Below are positions 9,232 to 16,793 of a DNA stretch of 64,000 nt, piece after piece (the stretch's first letter is position 1; each line of letters begins with the position of its first letter). A program made the position numbers and the translations under genes. The stretch lies in NCBI GenBank assembly GCA_021772015.1, contig JAETNS010000012.1, forward strand, positions 42,779 through 106,778. The letters run 5' to 3'. The stretch is from Prevotellaceae bacterium (GTDB lineage Bacteria > Bacteroidota > Bacteroidia > Bacteroidales > Muribaculaceae). Under the pieces are notes generated by a model. The model made no database searches. It had not been told where the DNA came from and worked only from the letters and a program-made list of their open reading frames with translations.

Positions 9232-10256
9232 AAACAGCAAAGGGGATGGACATCAGGGATGCCATTCTCGATCCTGGAAACATACTGCCACCGTTCCTTG
9301 CAGGTTACTCCGCAAAACTTAGGCCCGACGGCGAAGCTTTTGCTGTAAAAGGAGGATTTGCCTTAAGCGTCAAGATCGTGAAAGGCGGAGGCAAGCCCTT
9401 GTGTCTTCGTTGCTGGACGGAAAATTCTGTGAACGCATCACAAATTGACTATCTTTGCGATGTCACCGAAATTATCCGCAAAAATCAAGATTCAAGATGT
9501 CCATATTTCATAGATTTCAGAATCGTTGAAAAGCTGTTGCGGGTGGATGGAGTGGAGCTGCCTGGGCTTCTCATGGACTGGGTCGAAGGTGAAACCCTGA
9601 ATAAATTTGTGATGGCGAATAGCGGGAAGTCGCCGTCACAGATCAGGCAGTTGGCCACAGATTTCGCTAAAATGTGTGAGGTGTTTAACAATCGGCGGAT
9701 CGTTCATGGAGATTTGTCTGCGGTGAATATCATAGTGCAAGCAAACGGAGCACTTAAAGTCATCGATTACGATTCTCTTTATTCACCATCGATGGGGAGA
9801 CGTTATCAACATATCGCAGGAATCAATGACTATCAACATCCACAAAGAAGACATGAGAAATATTATGAAACTTATTCAGACTATTTTTCTCAACATGTGA
9901 TTTATGTGGCATTGCTGATCTTAGCTCATATACCAGGTTTGCGGCCTAAAGAAAATCTTAAAAATTTACTTTTCACAGAATCAGATTTCAGGTCACCATC
10001 CGCTTTCAGAAAATCCATTCCTGCCGTAAAAGGGCGTCAATTGGGTCTTGCTGAAATCAATTCAGAACTTGACATAATCGAAAAGGCGTTAGGTACGTCA
10101 TTGGCCATGATTCCCGGATTGCAATTGACCAATCGCATGAAACAACATCAGCTGGTTGAGTTTTGCACTGCCTGTGGAAAGAAATTTAACAATGACGATT
10201 TTCTATTTTGTCCATCATGTGGACATAAAAGGCTTGTGATACCGAATCTCTTATAA
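9213..10256 (+). CDS. Ser/Thr-kinase-like protein with C-terminal zinc ribbon (TerY-P kinase)
   Basis: The 347-residue start at 9213 gives a family-like N-terminus; a longer frame from 9111 would run deep into the phosphatase gene. The catalytic loop is HGDLSAVN with Asp167 and Asn172, and the metal-binding DFG is replaced by Asp185-Tyr-Asp. The beta-3 segment reads LCLRCW, with Arg66 where classical kinases have the ATP-binding Lys; to my knowledge Arg is usual in the YegI-like branch. A zinc ribbon follows at the C-terminus: Cys318-x2-Cys321, then eleven residues, then Cys333-x2-Cys336. A C-terminal zinc ribbon is typical of TerY-P kinases. Kinase activity is likely but not certain, and substrates could be neighbouring AAA+ or zinc-ribbon proteins. 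Confidence 0.87.
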   Translation: MAKIVLKTAKGMDIRDAILDPGNILPPFLAGYSAKLRPDGEAFAVKGGFALSVKIVKGGGKPLCLRCWTENSVNASQIDYLCDVTEIIRKNQDSRCPYFIDFRIVEKLLRVDGVELPGLLMDWVEGETLNKFVMANSGKSPSQIRQLATDFAKMCEVFNNRRIVHGDLSAVNIIVQANGALKVIDYDSLYSPSMGRRYQHIAGINDYQHPQRRHEKYYETYSDYFSQHVIYVALLILAHIPGLRPKENLKNLLFTESDFRSPSAFRKSIPAVKGRQLGLAEINSELDIIEKALGTSLAMIPGLQLTNRMKQHQLVEFCTACGKKFNNDDFLFCPSCGHKRLVIPNLL

Positions 10257-10266
10257 ACATGTGGCT

Positions 10267-10503
10267 ATGACAAAAATATGTTATAAATGTGGATTTGGAC
10301 AAAATCCTGACGATGCTAAATTCTGCGGGATCTGTGGTTCAATAATCTTGTCAACAGAAAAGATAGAAGCCATTGCGTCCATAATCATCGGTCTGCTCAA
10401 CACTAAAAGAAGAAATCCTAGAAGTGTATTGGCCTCACACAACGATCTTTGCCCTTGCGGCAGTGGCAAAAAATATAAGAATTGTCATGGAATGTATCTA
10501 TAA
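10267..10503 (+). CDS. Mini protein: zinc ribbon plus SEC-C motif
   Basis: Starting at the ATG at 10267 gives 78 residues; a GTG two codons upstream at 10261 is an alternative. The N-terminus is a zinc ribbon, CYKC then eleven residues then CGIC. The C-terminus is a SEC-C motif, CPCGSGKKYKNCHG, the metal-binding element found at the end of SecA and in many stress-related proteins. A short hydrophobic, possibly amphipathic helix (about residues 30-44) lies between. Two metal-binding modules and almost nothing else suggest an adaptor. The ribbon is nearly the same as that of the membrane protein at 11065, sharing NPDDA, so the two may be duplicates. Confidence 0.72.
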   Translation: MTKICYKCGFGQNPDDAKFCGICGSIILSTEKIEAIASIIIGLLNTKRRNPRSVLASHNDLCPCGSGKKYKNCHGMYL

Positions 10504-10521
10504 ATCTAAGATTGAATCATT

Positions 10522-11049
10522 ATGTCGGCAGGATTAATAGAGCGGTTAAAGTTAAAAGATCCGCAACTTTGTCCCTCGTGTCTGAAAACTAACGTTGATC
10601 AGGACACCAATTACTGTGCCTATTGCGGTCATCCGCTCAAACTGGCGTATTCGGATTCAAAGGACAAAGAGGTACCTGACTACAAGGAATATGAGGTCAT
10701 CTCAAAAGAAGAACTTAAGAAACTGCGAATCATGGTCGCGGATTTATCAGAAAAGCAAAGGAAATTGTCTGATGAATTGTTTTATCTTAAAGAAATAAAA
10801 TATCATTCCTCCTGGTCCACACTTCAAGCTGCATTAGGGATAGATTTTCCAGACCGGAAGAAGGGGATAGGATATAGTCTTTTATCAATTGGACTTGTCG
10901 CCTTTATCATAATGGGATGGTGTCTTGTTGACAAAGAGAACGAGAACAGCCTCACGGGCTTAATCATAATCTATGCCTTGACAATCTTATTGTCGTTAGG
11001 AGCAATATTCGTGGGATTATTAGGTATATTAAACTTAAAATCTGACTAA
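10522..11049 (+). CDS. Zinc-ribbon protein with two C-terminal membrane segments
   Basis: The 175-residue protein has a zinc ribbon near residues 13-33, CPSC then eleven residues then CAYC. A charged coiled coil follows from about 50 to 95. Two hydrophobic membrane spans lie at about 115-133 and 145-170. With no signal peptide, the ribbon and coil should face the cytoplasm. It lies 18 bases after the SEC-C mini gene and 15 before the next zinc-ribbon membrane gene. It probably anchors part of the island machinery to the inner membrane; the family is not recognised. Confidence 0.65.
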   Translation: MSAGLIERLKLKDPQLCPSCLKTNVDQDTNYCAYCGHPLKLAYSDSKDKEVPDYKEYEVISKEELKKLRIMVADLSEKQRKLSDELFYLKEIKYHSSWSTLQAALGIDFPDRKKGIGYSLLSIGLVAFIIMGWCLVDKENENSLTGLIIIYALTILLSLGAIFVGLLGILNLKSD

Positions 11050-11064
11050 ACTACACCTGTCATC

Positions 11065-12462
11065 ATGTCAAAGACTTGTTCAAATTGTGGTTTCAGATAT
11101 AATCCAGATGATGCGCATTTTTGCGGCAAATGTGGAAATAAGATCGGGAATTTGTTTGATAACTGGAAATTATATAATGCATTTGGCAACACTGTCATAA
11201 GCAATTATAAATTATCAGAATATCGCCGTTACGAGAATGCGGTTAAAACTTCATTTTCAGCAAGGTTCATCAATTGGTCAAAAAAGTTCACGAAGGAACT
11301 GTCAGACTGGTGGAAGACAGATGGAATAAGCATCGCCATTCCCACTGGTCTCTTTTTAGCCGGAATGCTTTTATTATGTGGGATATTTTTCTTCATCAAA
11401 AGCTGCTCGGAATCAAAACCAATGATTGCTCGAATCCTGAAAGAGGGAAAATATGGGATTGGAATTGACGAAGACAATCTACTTGTCCCGGCGATTTATG
11501 ACTCCATCAGCCACTCGTCAATTGGCAACCAATGGATTCTATTCGACAAAACAAATAATCTTGAGGGATTGGCCTATGTGACTGACTCCACCGCCATCAT
11601 ATTAGTCCCTCAATTTGTTAAAATTGTCGGTCGTAACAAGGCAGGCTTGTCAATCCTCGAAAAAAAGGATAGTCTTTACAATGACAAGACTTATCATGTC
11701 TCATCAAAAGGAAAGATTTATAATAATCAAGGATATAAACATATTGAAAATCCATCGCATCATACAGATTGTTGGGATGTGAATACCTGTCTTATTGCAA
11801 CTAAGCGTGATGGAGGGAAGCAATTTCTGGATAATCAGGGGATGCCTGTTGACAACATGGCATATTATAATATCATAGTCGATCCTGACAGCATGATTCG
11901 GGCAACAATGTATGACACATCGAAAAAATATAAATATCCGGGTAAAGTGACAATACATGATTACACAGGCAAACGAATATCCGGCAACGATTTTTATAGG
12001 GTATATCCATTCTCAGACGGTGTCGCGTGGACATACAAAACAAAAGCTGATTTGAAAAGACATATTATTTCTCTGATTGATAAATCGGGTACAACATTAT
12101 TTAGTAAGCCCAACGCCATATTATGTGAAGCATTTAGCGAAGGGATTGGATGGATTTCCCCCGGTTCAAGTTCATATCAATACACCGCTGTAGACAAAAC
12201 AGGACGAGAATTGTTTAAAATCAATGCTTTGCAAGCGTATCCTTTTTCAATGGGAATTGCTCCAATATATAAAGGGACAACCTGGTCTGACTGGAAATTA
12301 GGATTCGTTGATAAATCAGGCAACATTGTTATCCCATTTAAATATGTAGCCAAACACTACAATCCGCATTTCGCTCCCGATAGTACCATACAGGTGTCAT
12401 TGGATGGCGTGGATGGCAAACTCCACAGAAATGGTACATTCACGCCCGAAAGCTACAAATAA
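11065..12462 (+). CDS. Zinc-ribbon, single-span membrane protein with WG-type repeats
   Basis: This 465-residue protein starts with a cytoplasmic zinc ribbon, CSNC then eleven residues then CGKC. A linker and one membrane span follow at about residues 95-115. The remaining 340 residues, probably outside the inner membrane, contain degenerate WG repeats. The clearest copies read LIDKSG, AVDKTG and KLGFVDKSGNIVIPFKY near residues 335, 375 and 415. WG repeats form beta-rich sensor or binding surfaces. The topology resembles a sensor that reads the periplasm and signals inside through the ribbon. It is the last gene of the tightly packed operon and is followed by a 7-bp hairpin at 12472-12490 without a clear U tract. 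Confidence 0.7.
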   Translation: MSKTCSNCGFRYNPDDAHFCGKCGNKIGNLFDNWKLYNAFGNTVISNYKLSEYRRYENAVKTSFSARFINWSKKFTKELSDWWKTDGISIAIPTGLFLAGMLLLCGIFFFIKSCSESKPMIARILKEGKYGIGIDEDNLLVPAIYDSISHSSIGNQWILFDKTNNLEGLAYVTDSTAIILVPQFVKIVGRNKAGLSILEKKDSLYNDKTYHVSSKGKIYNNQGYKHIENPSHHTDCWDVNTCLIATKRDGGKQFLDNQGMPVDNMAYYNIIVDPDSMIRATMYDTSKKYKYPGKVTIHDYTGKRISGNDFYRVYPFSDGVAWTYKTKADLKRHIISLIDKSGTTLFSKPNAILCEAFSEGIGWISPGSSSYQYTAVDKTGRELFKINALQAYPFSMGIAPIYKGTTWSDWKLGFVDKSGNIVIPFKYVAKHYNPHFAPDSTIQVSLDGVDGKLHRNGTFTPESYK

Positions 12463-12527
12463 TGCAACAACTCTTATCAAACAGATAAGACGAGGCCAAA
12501 GATGAGATTGTTTTTCAAATAGACTTT

Positions 12528-12568
12528 ATAAGTAACTGTCAAAAATAATTTTGACCAGTTACTTATTA
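12528..12568. repeat. Dispersed imperfect palindrome, copy 1
   Basis: This 41-base element can fold into an 11-bp stem (12528-12538 with 12556-12566), and its inner bases also pair in part. A second copy lies at 42515-42555. The two match at 30 of 41 positions when aligned without gaps, and one A-T stem pair is replaced by G-C at the matching positions in the other copy. It could be a REP/MITE-like element or a related pair of terminators. There is no clear U tract on either side. Confidence 0.5.
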
Positions 12569-12641
12569 CAAATAACATAGTAACGGTGAGGAATATCGAA
12601 TAAAGCCTTAAAAATATTATGATATTTCGGATTTTTATTAT

Positions 12642-12649
12642 TAACTTTG
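12642..12649 (+). promoter_or_regulatory. Bacteroidales -7 box before structured leader
   Basis: TAACTTTG matches the Bacteroidetes -7 consensus TAnnTTTG exactly. The -33 element is not convincing. Transcription would start near 12656 and run through the structured region toward the AAA+ gene at 12982. Confidence 0.55.
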
Positions 12650-12655
12650 TGCCGT

Positions 12656-12930
12656 AATGTAGGGGAATGCCTATATGGCATTCATTCTTTACAGTTTAAC
12701 CACTTCATTTTCAGCTATGAAGCATTTACATCTGACTGAGACTTGTTTCAGCGGCGCAGCCCCTCCCGGGGTTGCTAAGATGTGGTGCGCATAACTATTT
12801 CACCAACATTCTTGATCGCTTGAAGACTATTGACAGCCAATGTTATGTCCCGACGTAACTCTTTGGATGTCAATAGAGAGCACATTGACATGTTGGTGGC
12901 AGCAGATACGGGGGCAGGCTCCCGTATATA
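12656..12930 (+). ncRNA. Candidate structured RNA or long 5' leader
   Basis: No coding frame is visible in this part of the 519-base gap. Four strong hairpins lie in series. The first has 7 bp (12665-12671 with 12677-12683). The second has 8 bp including one G-U pair (12756-12763 with 12768-12775). The third is a 98-base compound hairpin made of nested stems of 9 bp (12801-12809 with 12890-12898), 9 bp (12827-12835 with 12868-12876), 4 bp (12837-12840 with 12863-12866) and 6 bp (12842-12847 with 12854-12859). The fourth has 7 bp (12906-12912 with 12921-12927). A -7 box lies just upstream and the AAA+ ATG 52 bases downstream. It could be a cis-regulatory leader or an independent RNA; no known family was recognised. 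Confidence 0.5.
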
Positions 12931-12981
12931 AAAACACCCTCTAATGGGAGATAAAATGTTAAACGTTAAACAGTAAAGAAT

Positions 12982-14943
12982 ATGAGAAAAAAATCACCCT
13001 TGAAAATATCGTCGCTTCAACTATGGGCATACGACCCGACAAGTGAAGTGGCAAAGGAATATCCCGCATCCGAATGGTTTGATGACCGTTCGGATTTTCT
13101 TTTAAGCCGCACCCTGTCGGGTGTGGCTGTGAATCTCTCTTTTTTAAACGATCGACTGATTCTGTCAGACAATAGGGCAGGTGTGCGACGCCGGATCTCG
13201 GTAGAGCTCTTCAACAACACGTACTCTGAACTTCTCACTTCTTCCGAAATTCTGGTGAATATACCTCGTGGAGAATTCTCCCGGACAATTCGGACTGAAC
13301 TACCTCTTTCTTATGATGTTGTTGACACGGGATGCACCTACAAAATCACGGTTAGAGACATCTCGACTGACGAGATTCTCAAGGAAAGACATTTTTACTT
13401 TCACGACACCTCCGTGGTGGATCTCGATGTGTCTCAATGGTTTGTTCCGAAATCAGGAGGTATCATTCCTTCTTCAAAGAATAAAATTTACCGGTCAACC
13501 CAGACCTGTGTACCCGAGGTTGTGAGGGTACAATTCAACTTTCTTTACAGGCTGAATGAAGATGAACTGCATATCTTCCCCGAAATGGAGATAAGAGTAT
13601 ACCTCCCTAATGGCAAGGTGGAGCGCCAATTCGTCCGCCCCAAATGTGAAGATTATGACATGAAGGAATATGTCGTCGACATGCAATATGTTGTTGACAT
13701 AGGCAATTGGGGGATTGCATATGCCGAACTAACTTGTCTTGAATATCCAGTGGCCGGATTCGTGTTCAACACAAATGGGCATAGCGTTACTGAGGGATGG
13801 GATGGAGCCGGAATGCAATGTCTGGAAGAGTATTCTCTGCAAGCCTGCATGAAACACTACCATACGCAGCTCAAAGACATGCTGCCTTATGATAACAATA
13901 CGGAGGGAGTTGAGACACTTTATGACGATGATGAATTCGAGAGGTGTCTTAATGACTTCATAGAAAGAGAGACGAACGCCATGGAAGCAGCCCATCTTGC
14001 CGACATTCTCGGTGATGAGAAGGAGTGCCTGATACTTGAAAATGAAACAGAGAAGATTAAATCCAGTATGCCAGATACTGAAGAAAACATGTTTAGGGCT
14101 ATTGAATCTCTTACCGGACTGAAATCCGTAAAACGCAAGCTTGAGATTTACGAGAAAGTCGTTATGTTCAACAAGCTCCGTATTGATTCCGGCCTTGAAG
14201 CACTTCCACTTCCTCTTCATGCGATGTTCTTAGGAGCATCAGGGACCGGGAAAACTACTGTGGCAAAGCGTATGGGGCAAATGTTACGACGAGCTGGGAT
14301 CTTGTCAAATGGACATGTCGTTGTCAAGGAGCGGGCGAATCTTCTCGGTCCCAACTACAGTAACGAGGAAACAAACACTCTAAAGGCTATTGAAGAAGCT
14401 CAGGGAGGTATTCTTTTTATCGACGAAGCGTATCAACTTTATCAGCCCAACGATCCGCGAGATCCAGGCAGATTTGTTATCGAGACTCTTATGACGGCTC
14501 TTGCAGACGAATCAAGCCGTGACTGGATGCTTATTCTCGCAGGATATCCTGAGGAGATGCGACGGATGTTTGAAATGAATCCCGGCCTGAGATCGCGAAT
14601 ACCCGAATCAAACATCTATGTGTTTGAAGATTTTACAGAGTCTGAACTTATGGAGATTGCGGACAACTATCTAACCCGGCAGGATTACCATTTGTCGGCA
14701 GACGCGAGAACCGCTTTGTCAGAGAGACTGTCTCTCGATTATGCCCGTAAGGACAAGACTTTCGGCAATGCCCGTCATGTGATTAATATGATTCAGACTG
14801 ATATTATTCCTGCGATGGCTGTCAGAGTGATGTCTGAAGAGACACCGGATATATCCTGTTTGTCAGAGATACAAGCATGCGATATTCCCCAGGATGTCAC
14901 TCTTATAAGACCAACGCGGGGAAAAGTCGGATTCAGCATATGA
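12982..14943 (+). CDS. CbxX/CfxQ-type AAA+ ATPase with large beta-rich N-terminal domain
   Basis: The 653-residue protein has about 300 N-terminal residues that look like beta-sandwich repeats, with many alternating hydrophobic residues and polar turns. An acidic helical linker follows, then one CbxX-type AAA+ domain. Walker A is GASGTGKT at 418-425 and Walker B ends in Asp481-Glu482. An arginine-finger-like NPGLRSR segment follows near residue 535. No protease domain is present. It is the second CbxX-family ATPase of the island but has its own leader and -7 box, so it may be transcribed separately. It may hetero-oligomerise with the tandem AAA+ protein or present substrates to it. That is inference. 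Confidence 0.82.
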   Translation: MRKKSPLKISSLQLWAYDPTSEVAKEYPASEWFDDRSDFLLSRTLSGVAVNLSFLNDRLILSDNRAGVRRRISVELFNNTYSELLTSSEILVNIPRGEFSRTIRTELPLSYDVVDTGCTYKITVRDISTDEILKERHFYFHDTSVVDLDVSQWFVPKSGGIIPSSKNKIYRSTQTCVPEVVRVQFNFLYRLNEDELHIFPEMEIRVYLPNGKVERQFVRPKCEDYDMKEYVVDMQYVVDIGNWGIAYAELTCLEYPVAGFVFNTNGHSVTEGWDGAGMQCLEEYSLQACMKHYHTQLKDMLPYDNNTEGVETLYDDDEFERCLNDFIERETNAMEAAHLADILGDEKECLILENETEKIKSSMPDTEENMFRAIESLTGLKSVKRKLEIYEKVVMFNKLRIDSGLEALPLPLHAMFLGASGTGKTTVAKRMGQMLRRAGILSNGHVVVKERANLLGPNYSNEETNTLKAIEEAQGGILFIDEAYQLYQPNDPRDPGRFVIETLMTALADESSRDWMLILAGYPEEMRRMFEMNPGLRSRIPESNIYVFEDFTESELMEIADNYLTRQDYHLSADARTALSERLSLDYARKDKTFGNARHVINMIQTDIIPAMAVRVMSEETPDISCLSEIQACDIPQDVTLIRPTRGKVGFSI

Positions 14944-14995
14944 TTGTCGACTATAATTCAGCGAACAGATCGAGAACGGGCAAACATCCTATGTT

Positions 14996-15051
14996 AGACA
15001 GAAAACTATCCGCTTGACGAAACAATCGTCGCACAGGATAGTTTTCTGTCT
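14996..15051. terminator. Bidirectional terminator at the island's right edge
   Basis: A perfect 16-bp inverted repeat (14996-15011 with 15036-15051) encloses a second 5-bp hairpin (15016-15020 with 15026-15030). It sits between converging genes and has A- and T-rich arms that could end transcription from both sides. A role as a recombination end is possible but unsupported. Confidence 0.65.
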
Positions 15052-15110
15052 TACAGTTATAAAGGTGATTCAAACACCTTAGTCACGGGAAATCATCAAA
15101 TTGAGAAATG

Positions 15111-16634
15111 TCAAGCTTGATGCTGCGGACGCAACAAATCGTTTACGGTCTTGACAGGATTGAATGTCGAGATCGGCACCTCAACGAATGCTGTGTTCCA
15201 GTCGCTCATCGCCCCGTTCCAAAGTCCGGGCAACTCCAATGCTTTAAGGTTGCGCCCATGAAGAGACTTGGAGGAGATGAAGCCGGTCTCCGGATCGACA
15301 TGAGCCGGCAGGTCGTATTTCCGTCCTTCTTTGTCTCGAATATAACATACGAGATCGACAGGGTTGAAGTGGGTGGCCTTTGCCATCATGTCGCGGTTTT
15401 CCTGACTTGTGAGGTCTATCTGCGAGCTTTCGAGAATCTGGAGCGAGCATGATCCATCTGAATTGTAGGCTATGTATGGCCCTCCTCCGGGTTCTCCTTC
15501 ATTTCGCACCATCCCGCAGACTCTCATCGGGCGGTCAAGTTTTACACGTAGGTATGTCGCGAGATCTTCACCTTTAAGTGTCGCAAGCTCGGGAGCATTG
15601 AAACTGAAACGTTCCCGCATAAAACGGACGATTTCTTCCAGCTTGACCTCATCATAATCCCGGCCGTCAATCATATCGAGGTACTCCGTCACCTTGTCAT
15701 GAAGTTCCATAAGATACCCGGCTATCACCTTCTTATACCGAAGGGTTGGTTCACGCCTTGAATCAGGGACGACATTGTCAATGTTCTTTATGAAGACAAC
15801 CGTAGCGTCGAGATCATTGAGGTTCTGGATCAATGCGCCATGACCACCGGGCCGGAATACCATCCGGCCGTTTTCACGGAAAAGGGTGTTATCTTCATTG
15901 ACAGCGACAGTGTCAGTCGATGCTTTCTGTTCTGACATGGTCACATTGATTTTCACACCCAGATTTCCCTCGATGACAGGCACGGCCACAGCAAGCTTCC
16001 TGTCAAACGCTTCACGATGGGCTGGGGAAACGGTTAAATGAAGGTTCACAGTATTATCCGACTGACGCGCCGACTGCGCTCCCTCCACCAGCTGTTCCTC
16101 GACCGGAGTCCGCGTTCCGTTATCGGAATGATGGAACGTCAACAGCCCCTTGGGAAGATTGCCATAGTTCAGACCTTTCTCACTAATGATATGCCTGATG
16201 ATCTCTTTGTGGTTTCCTTCCTCCAAAAGCTTATCCACTCCTTTGCCTGTATCCGAGAGAAGTGATTCATTCAATTGGTCAAAAAAAGCGACTTTATGGA
16301 TATCTTTCAACAGCAATGCGACATCAGACCCTTCGGAAGCAAGATCTTCATCCCCGTCGACAAAACTGAACAGAGATTTGAACATTCGAGAAGCGGCACC
16401 TGATGCGGGAACAAACTTGCACACATCGCCCCCTTCAGCAAGATATCTATCCCACCTTGCGATAGCTTGATCCTCTTCTTCAGAAGTTAGCACCGTGATT
16501 CCTTCGCCCGGACGCGCGGAATCATATATCCTCAAATAAGGGAACCCGGTTTTGAACCGTTCAACTTGGTCAAGCAACGCCTCCGGCGTGACACCTCTCG
16601 CGGCCAATTGGGCCTTATCTTTATTAGATAACAT
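15111..16634 (-). CDS. DUF4301 family protein
   Basis: The 507-residue cytoplasmic protein matches the Bacteroidetes DUF4301 family by overall sequence. It has an N-terminal helical region, a KFVPASGAASRMFK segment near residue 93, a GRMVFRPGGHGAL segment near 268 and a conserved GGGPY segment near 387. The phosphate-binding-like Gly-rich segments suggest a nucleotide or phosphosugar enzyme, but the function is not established. It is a single gene with its own -7 box at 16690-16697, and it converges on the island. Confidence 0.8.
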   Translation of the reverse strand: MLSNKDKAQLAARGVTPEALLDQVERFKTGFPYLRIYDSARPGEGITVLTSEEEDQAIARWDRYLAEGGDVCKFVPASGAASRMFKSLFSFVDGDEDLASEGSDVALLLKDIHKVAFFDQLNESLLSDTGKGVDKLLEEGNHKEIIRHIISEKGLNYGNLPKGLLTFHHSDNGTRTPVEEQLVEGAQSARQSDNTVNLHLTVSPAHREAFDRKLAVAVPVIEGNLGVKINVTMSEQKASTDTVAVNEDNTLFRENGRMVFRPGGHGALIQNLNDLDATVVFIKNIDNVVPDSRREPTLRYKKVIAGYLMELHDKVTEYLDMIDGRDYDEVKLEEIVRFMRERFSFNAPELATLKGEDLATYLRVKLDRPMRVCGMVRNEGEPGGGPYIAYNSDGSCSLQILESSQIDLTSQENRDMMAKATHFNPVDLVCYIRDKEGRKYDLPAHVDPETGFISSKSLHGRNLKALELPGLWNGAMSDWNTAFVEVPISTFNPVKTVNDLLRPQHQA

Positions 16635-16689
16635 GTTTGTGTGGTATGCGTTAGATTTGTTATATGAGCCATGTAATGACTTCTTATCG

Positions 16690-16697
16690 CAAAGTTA
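16690..16697 (-). promoter_or_regulatory. -7 box for the DUF4301 gene
   Basis: On the minus strand this reads TAACTTTG, the Bacteroidetes -7 consensus, 56 bases before the start codon. No clear -33 element was found. Confidence 0.5.
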
Positions 16698-16793
16698 GGA
16701 CTTTTTCACGAAATTCACATAACAATGAAGTCAGATATTTGGCTAATCCAACAATGATTAACCCTATCTGAATTAAACGGATCTTCCCCCGGT

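Larger units (their letters stand above)
1..14943 (+). other. Accessory island centred on a TerY-P-type triad
   Basis: Thirteen genes all read rightwards. The first twelve are separated by at most 23 bases or overlap, so they look like one operon; the thirteenth follows a 519-base gap. The core vWA, PP2C and kinase/zinc-ribbon genes match the TerY-P triad described for Ter-associated stress systems and the E. coli YegL-PphC-YegI set. The flanking radical-SAM, MIT_C, coiled-coil, AAA+-trypsin and zinc-ribbon membrane genes go beyond that triad. The island starts before the window and ends at a strong inverted repeat near 15000. No tellurite-resistance TerC/TerD gene, nuclease or transposase is visible. 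Domain identities are read from motifs; a joint function is inference. Confidence 0.75.

Noticed and set aside
12656..12930. Retron-type RNA
   Set aside because: No reverse transcriptase gene is nearby and no clear a1/a2 end pairing was found, so the region is listed only as a candidate structured RNA.
1..14943. Classical tellurite-resistance operon
   Set aside because: No TerA-TerF or TerZ genes are present; only the TerY-P triad is recognisable.
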